16,437 nucleotides of DNA from Haloarculaceae archaeon (GTDB taxonomy: Archaea > Halobacteriota > Halobacteria > Halobacteriales > Haloarculaceae): NCBI GenBank assembly GCA_028274885.1, contig JAQCMX010000248.1, positions 1 through 16,437 of the forward strand, written 5' to 3'. How positions within the stretch are numbered: the stretch's first letter is position 1; each line of letters opens with the position of its first letter. Made by a program: the position numbers and the translations under genes. The notes under the pieces are model-generated. The model worked only from the letters and a program-made list of their open reading frames with translations, was not told the origin of the DNA and made no database searches. Of this stretch, positions 13,721 to 16,437 are shown one piece after another.

Positions 13721-14662
13721 TCAGTGAGTGTGGTCGTTCAAATGCATCTTGCGGTCGTCGTACCCGGGGCACAGTTCGACGGTGGCGTGGTCGACACCGT
13801 GATGAGCGAGTTCCGCGTGCACGCGGCGGGTCACCGACTCGGCTTTGGCTATCGTCTCCACGTCAGTCTCAAGATGGACGGTCGCGACCGTTATCTGACT
13901 GCAAATCTGCCACGCGTGCAGGTCGTCGACAGCGGTCACGCCTTCGATATCCCGCAGGACGGGGCCTATTATCTTCTGCTCGAACGGCGTCCGGTGCAGG
14001 AAGATCGCACCGCTCCCACGCAGTACCTTCCCTGCCGACCACGTGATGACAACGGCGATCAGCCCTGCGACGATCGGATCGACGATCCGGAGGCCACTCA
14101 GTTCGATGACGATCGTGGACACGATGACGGCGACCGAGCCACCGGCGTCTCCGAGGAGGTGGTAGAACGCCCCTCGTTCGTTGAGACTCATCTCGTCGCC
14201 TTGCAGGACAGCGACTGAGACAACGTTTAGTAACAGGCCCCCCGTTGCGATCGCGAGCGTGGGTCCGGTGCCGATGGCCACGGGATCGAGAAACCGCCGG
14301 AAGGATTCCCAGAGAATAAACCCGACCATCGGCAGTAACAGTAGGCCGTTGAGGAAGGCGGCGAGCGGTTCGAGGCGATGGAGGCCGTACGACCACCGAT
14401 CGCTGTCGCCGTAGTGGTCGGCAATGTGGGTGGCAGCAAACGCCACCACGTACGCGAGCGCATCAAAAAGCATATGAAAAGCGTCGCTCAGAAGCGCGAC
14501 TGATCCAAACAGTAGACCGCCGGCGAGTTCGCCCAGGAATCCGAGGAGGTTGATTACCGAGACGGCAGCCAGCTTCCGACTGCCGGCCGACGATCCACCG
14601 TGTCCGTGTCCGTGGTCGTGGGTATCGTGGGAACTCTCGTGGGCAAACTCGTGTTCGCTCAT
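13721..14662 (-). CDS. cation diffusion facilitator (CzcD/ZnT-type Zn/Co/Cd exporter)
   Basis: The 313-residue membrane protein exports divalent metal ions by proton antiport. A histidine-rich cytoplasmic N-terminus (HDTHDHGHGHGG, 12-23) is followed by about six membrane helices. The metal site residues are present: SDAFHMLFD (59-67, His63 and Asp67, the HxxxD of helix 2) and HLLGDAGGS (168-176, His168 and Asp172, the HxxxD of helix 5). This His-Asp pattern is typical of zinc-type members. RWSYGLHRLEPL (89-100) is the family loop. The C-terminal cytoplasmic domain (about 215-313) has VDDLHAWQI (245-253) and ends MHLNDHTH. The start ATG 14662 has a TATA box 26-33 nt upstream and a short dyad in between, which hints at metal-dependent control. 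Confidence 0.95.
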   Translation of the reverse strand: MSEHEFAHESSHDTHDHGHGHGGSSAGSRKLAAVSVINLLGFLGELAGGLLFGSVALLSDAFHMLFDALAYVVAFAATHIADHYGDSDRWSYGLHRLEPLAAFLNGLLLLPMVGFILWESFRRFLDPVAIGTGPTLAIATGGLLLNVVSVAVLQGDEMSLNERGAFYHLLGDAGGSVAVIVSTIVIELSGLRIVDPIVAGLIAVVITWSAGKVLRGSGAIFLHRTPFEQKIIGPVLRDIEGVTAVDDLHAWQICSQITVATVHLETDVETIAKAESVTRRVHAELAHHGVDHATVELCPGYDDRKMHLNDHTH

Positions 14663-14670
14663 TTTGTTTC

Positions 14671-14695
14671 CCCCTTAGGGGCCGTTCTTTATTAA
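14671..14695 (-). promoter_or_regulatory. CDF promoter: TATA box and CCCCTTAGGGG dyad
   Basis: TTAATAAA (minus strand, 14688-14695) lies 26-33 nt above the ATG at 14662. Between it and the start is CCCCTTAGGGG (14671-14681), an 11-bp dyad with 5-bp arms over the expected transcription start. Its place suits a repressor site, possibly metal-responsive; no regulator gene is adjacent. Confidence 0.5.
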
Positions 14696-14822
14696 CTTAG
14701 CTGCCACAATTTCGCTATCTTTGCCCAATGATTATTAATAGTTGGTGCTTATATTGTTACTAAGCGGGGTGAGTACTCGTCCGACACGCAAAAAAGACGG
14801 TCTCGAACCTGATGTCGGGACG

Positions 14823-14828
14823 CTTAAT
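14823..14828 (+). promoter_or_regulatory. TATA-like box of dph5
   Basis: CTTAAT lies 24-29 nt before the ATG at 14852, the usual spacing for a leaderless haloarchaeal gene. It supports the ATG at 14852 over the GTG at 14846. A second AT-rich patch at 14728-14760 (attattaatag and ttatattg) is too far away to serve this start. Confidence 0.5.
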
Positions 14829-14851
14829 CCGTTCCCGACCCGATTGTGGGT

Positions 14852-15613
14852 ATGCTCTCGTTTGTCGGGCTTGGACTCTACGACGAGCGCTCGATCACGC
14901 TCCGGGGCCGAGAGACACTGGCCGACGCCGATAGCGTCTTCGCGGAGTGGTACACAAGCACACTCGCCGGAGCGACCATCGAGGCCGTCGAGGCCACCCA
15001 CGACCTGGAGATTACAGTCCGGGATCGGGCCGGTGTCGAGCAGGATCCCGCGCCGATTCTGGATGCCGCCGAGAGGGGCCACGCGGCATTCGTGACTGCC
15101 GGGGATACGATGATCTCGACGACACACGTCGACCTTCGCTTGCGCGCCCACAGCCGCGGGATCGAGACCCGTGTTATCCACGGGACAACCGCCCAGACGG
15201 CCGCGAGTTCCCTGACCGGGCTCCAGAACTACCGCTTTGGCAAGGCCACGACGCTTCCCTTCGAGGAGACCCACGGGGGTGTCCCCGAGAGCGTCGTAGA
15301 GACGATCGCTGGCAATCGGGAGCGTGCCCTGCACACGCTCGTGTATCTCGACATCGACGCCGAGACCGACCGGTACATGCGTGGCGGGACGGCCGCAGGG
15401 TTGCTGGCCGACCCCCTCGGGGATCCGGTCGGTGTCGTCGTCGGACAGGCCGGCAGCGAGCAACCGACAGTCCAGGCGGGTCACCTCTCCGTGCTCGCCG
15501 GCCGGAACTTTGGTCCCCCGTTGCAACTGCTCGTGATCCCGGGGGAGTTACACCCACTCGAAGCAGACGCACTCGTCGAACTCGGCGGCCTTCCGGCCGA
15601 ACACAGGTCGTAA
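14852..15613 (+). CDS. dph5: diphthine synthase (diphthamide methyltransferase)
   Basis: Dph5 (DphB) uses SAM to methylate the modified histidine of elongation factor 2 on the way to diphthamide, which is found only in archaea and eukaryotes. The 253-residue protein has the tetrapyrrole-methylase fold motifs: MLSFVGLGLYDERSITLRG (1-19), VFAEWYTSTLAG (29-40), AFVTAGDTMISTTHVDLRLRA (79-99, the GDxM..TTH motif) and LTGLQNYRFGK (121-131). The end (LQLLVIPGELHPLEADALVE) also matches the family. The start at 14852 is chosen over a GTG two codons earlier because the family begins with M-L-x-F-V-G-L-G. It converges on artA, with 26 bp between stop codons. Confidence 0.95.
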   Translation: MLSFVGLGLYDERSITLRGRETLADADSVFAEWYTSTLAGATIEAVEATHDLEITVRDRAGVEQDPAPILDAAERGHAAFVTAGDTMISTTHVDLRLRAHSRGIETRVIHGTTAQTAASSLTGLQNYRFGKATTLPFEETHGGVPESVVETIAGNRERALHTLVYLDIDAETDRYMRGGTAAGLLADPLGDPVGVVVGQAGSEQPTVQAGHLSVLAGRNFGPPLQLLVIPGELHPLEADALVELGGLPAEHRS

Positions 15614-15639
15614 CTCCGCGTTCCTGGGGTGGGACTATC

Positions 15640-16437
15640 TCAATCCGAGGGCTGTCCGTCGACGGTGTCGATGTTGAGTGCGCCCTGCAGGTCGATCTCT
15701 TCGCCGGTGGCGAGATACACCACCTGCTCGATCGGCTCCATCACTTCCGGAACCTCACGGATCGCGAGCCAGATGATGACGACCATCGCCACGACCGACA
15801 ACCCCTGTGCGATGATACGGTCGGCCCAGATATACGACACCCGCAAGGAGTTGTCGAGCGAGAACAGCCACATCGTCGTGCTCGGGAAGAAATCGGTGTA
15901 CTGGTTGCCGTAGCTGACGGCGATAAACACGTTCCGGATCAGATTGAGTCCGTAGATTATCGGGACTGCAAGCGCGAGTGCCCGAATCTTGCGACGGATC
16001 GGCGCGCGGACGCCAGCTATCAGCCCCGTGACCACCGCCATGCTCCCGAGTCCGGTACACGTGAGGATAATCGTGTAGGTGATCGTCTGCTCGCCCTGGA
16101 AGAACACAAAGGAGTTCTGATAGTCCATTTCCTTCCCGCTGATCGACCGCTCGACGCCGACATCCGAGAGTGCGGTAACCACTGTTGGCTCCCAGCCAAG
16201 CGTCGACATCAGCCACGCGGTCTGGTCGGTCACCAGCATGATGAGTTGCCTGTTCAATGGCGGAATGAGCACGAACGGAGCGTACACGATGGCCATAGCC
16301 GTCACCGCCCGCGAGATAATAAAGAGATCGTGCTCCCCCTCGTAGATCGTCTTTGCGAGCAACAGCGACAGCGGGGCAGCTATCGTTGCCCCGACCCCGC
16401 GGACGATGCTTTCGTCTTCGACGAACCAGGGGTAGAT
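15640..16437 (-). CDS. artA: archaeosortase A (5' end off window)
   Basis: Archaeosortase A is a membrane enzyme that removes the C-terminal PGF-CTERM anchor of surface proteins such as the S-layer glycoprotein and links them to lipid. The visible 265 codons are open to the window edge. There are several membrane helices. The catalytic cysteine is in LTCTGLGSM (codon at 16057-16059). An arginine follows 41 residues later in GLNLIRNVFIA, and another 39 residues after that in YIWADRIIAQ. These spacings match Cys173, Arg214 and Arg253 of Haloferax volcanii ArtA as I recall them. The soluble tail ends VDGQPSD. By that numbering about 46 N-terminal residues lie off the right edge. It converges on dph5. 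Confidence 0.92.
   Translation of the reverse strand: MYPWFVEDESIVRGVGATIAAPLSLLLAKTIYEGEHDLFIISRAVTAMAIVYAPFVLIPPLNRQLIMLVTDQTAWLMSTLGWEPTVVTALSDVGVERSISGKEMDYQNSFVFFQGEQTITYTIILTCTGLGSMAVVTGLIAGVRAPIRRKIRALALAVPIIYGLNLIRNVFIAVSYGNQYTDFFPSTTMWLFSLDNSLRVSYIWADRIIAQGLSVVAMVVIIWLAIREVPEVMEPIEQVVYLATGEEIDLQGALNIDTVDGQPSD

Overview
The window is a piece of haloarchaeal (class Halobacteria) chromosome. The base composition is GC-rich with GC-biased third codon positions. The proteins are acidic (Asp/Glu-rich), and most starts lie about 22-32 nt downstream of an AT-rich TATA box with no room for a ribosome binding site, which suggests leaderless transcripts. The gene content is archaeal: diphthine synthase Dph5, an archaeosortase A, a haloarchaeal surface lipoprotein, and MoeA fused to a binding-protein domain. 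No rRNA, tRNA, CRISPR array or insertion sequence was found.

Region 1 (1-5922) is a molybdenum cofactor cluster. It holds the N-terminal part of a MobB-type gene (probably a MobB-MoaE fusion cut by the window edge), moeA1 with a C-terminal binding-protein-like domain, a compact moaA-moaB-moaC operon on the minus strand, and a second moeA paralogue read divergently from moaA. Together they cover GTP to cPMP (MoaA, MoaC), adenylylation of molybdopterin (MoaB) and metal insertion (MoeA1, MoeA2). MoaE may lie just off the left edge; no moaD is visible.

Region 2 (5923-10473) holds an M23-like barrel protein, a nicotinamidase (pncA), a secreted lipoprotein with an HELTH metalloprotease-like motif, and nicotinate phosphoribosyltransferase (pncB). 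PncA and PncB form the two-step nicotinamide salvage route to NaMN. The divergent pncA/lipoprotein promoters carry a symmetric pair of CGCCGGCG palindromes, one beside each TATA box.

Region 3 (10474-13579) holds a small TrmB-like HTH regulator whose own TATA box sits inside a perfect 9-bp inverted repeat. A 632-bp non-genic stretch rich in palindromes follows, with a coding-like remnant. Next come a thioredoxin, a CHAD-domain protein and an unrecognised orphan with AT-richer codon use.

Region 4 (13580-16437) holds a CDF cation exporter with a short dyad between TATA box and start, diphthine synthase, and a truncated archaeosortase A.

I see no clear new multi-gene system. The best leads are the degenerate P-loop of the MobB part, the M23-like protein in a lineage without peptidoglycan, the paired palindromes at the pncA/lipoprotein promoters, and the self-operator of the HTH regulator next to thioredoxin.
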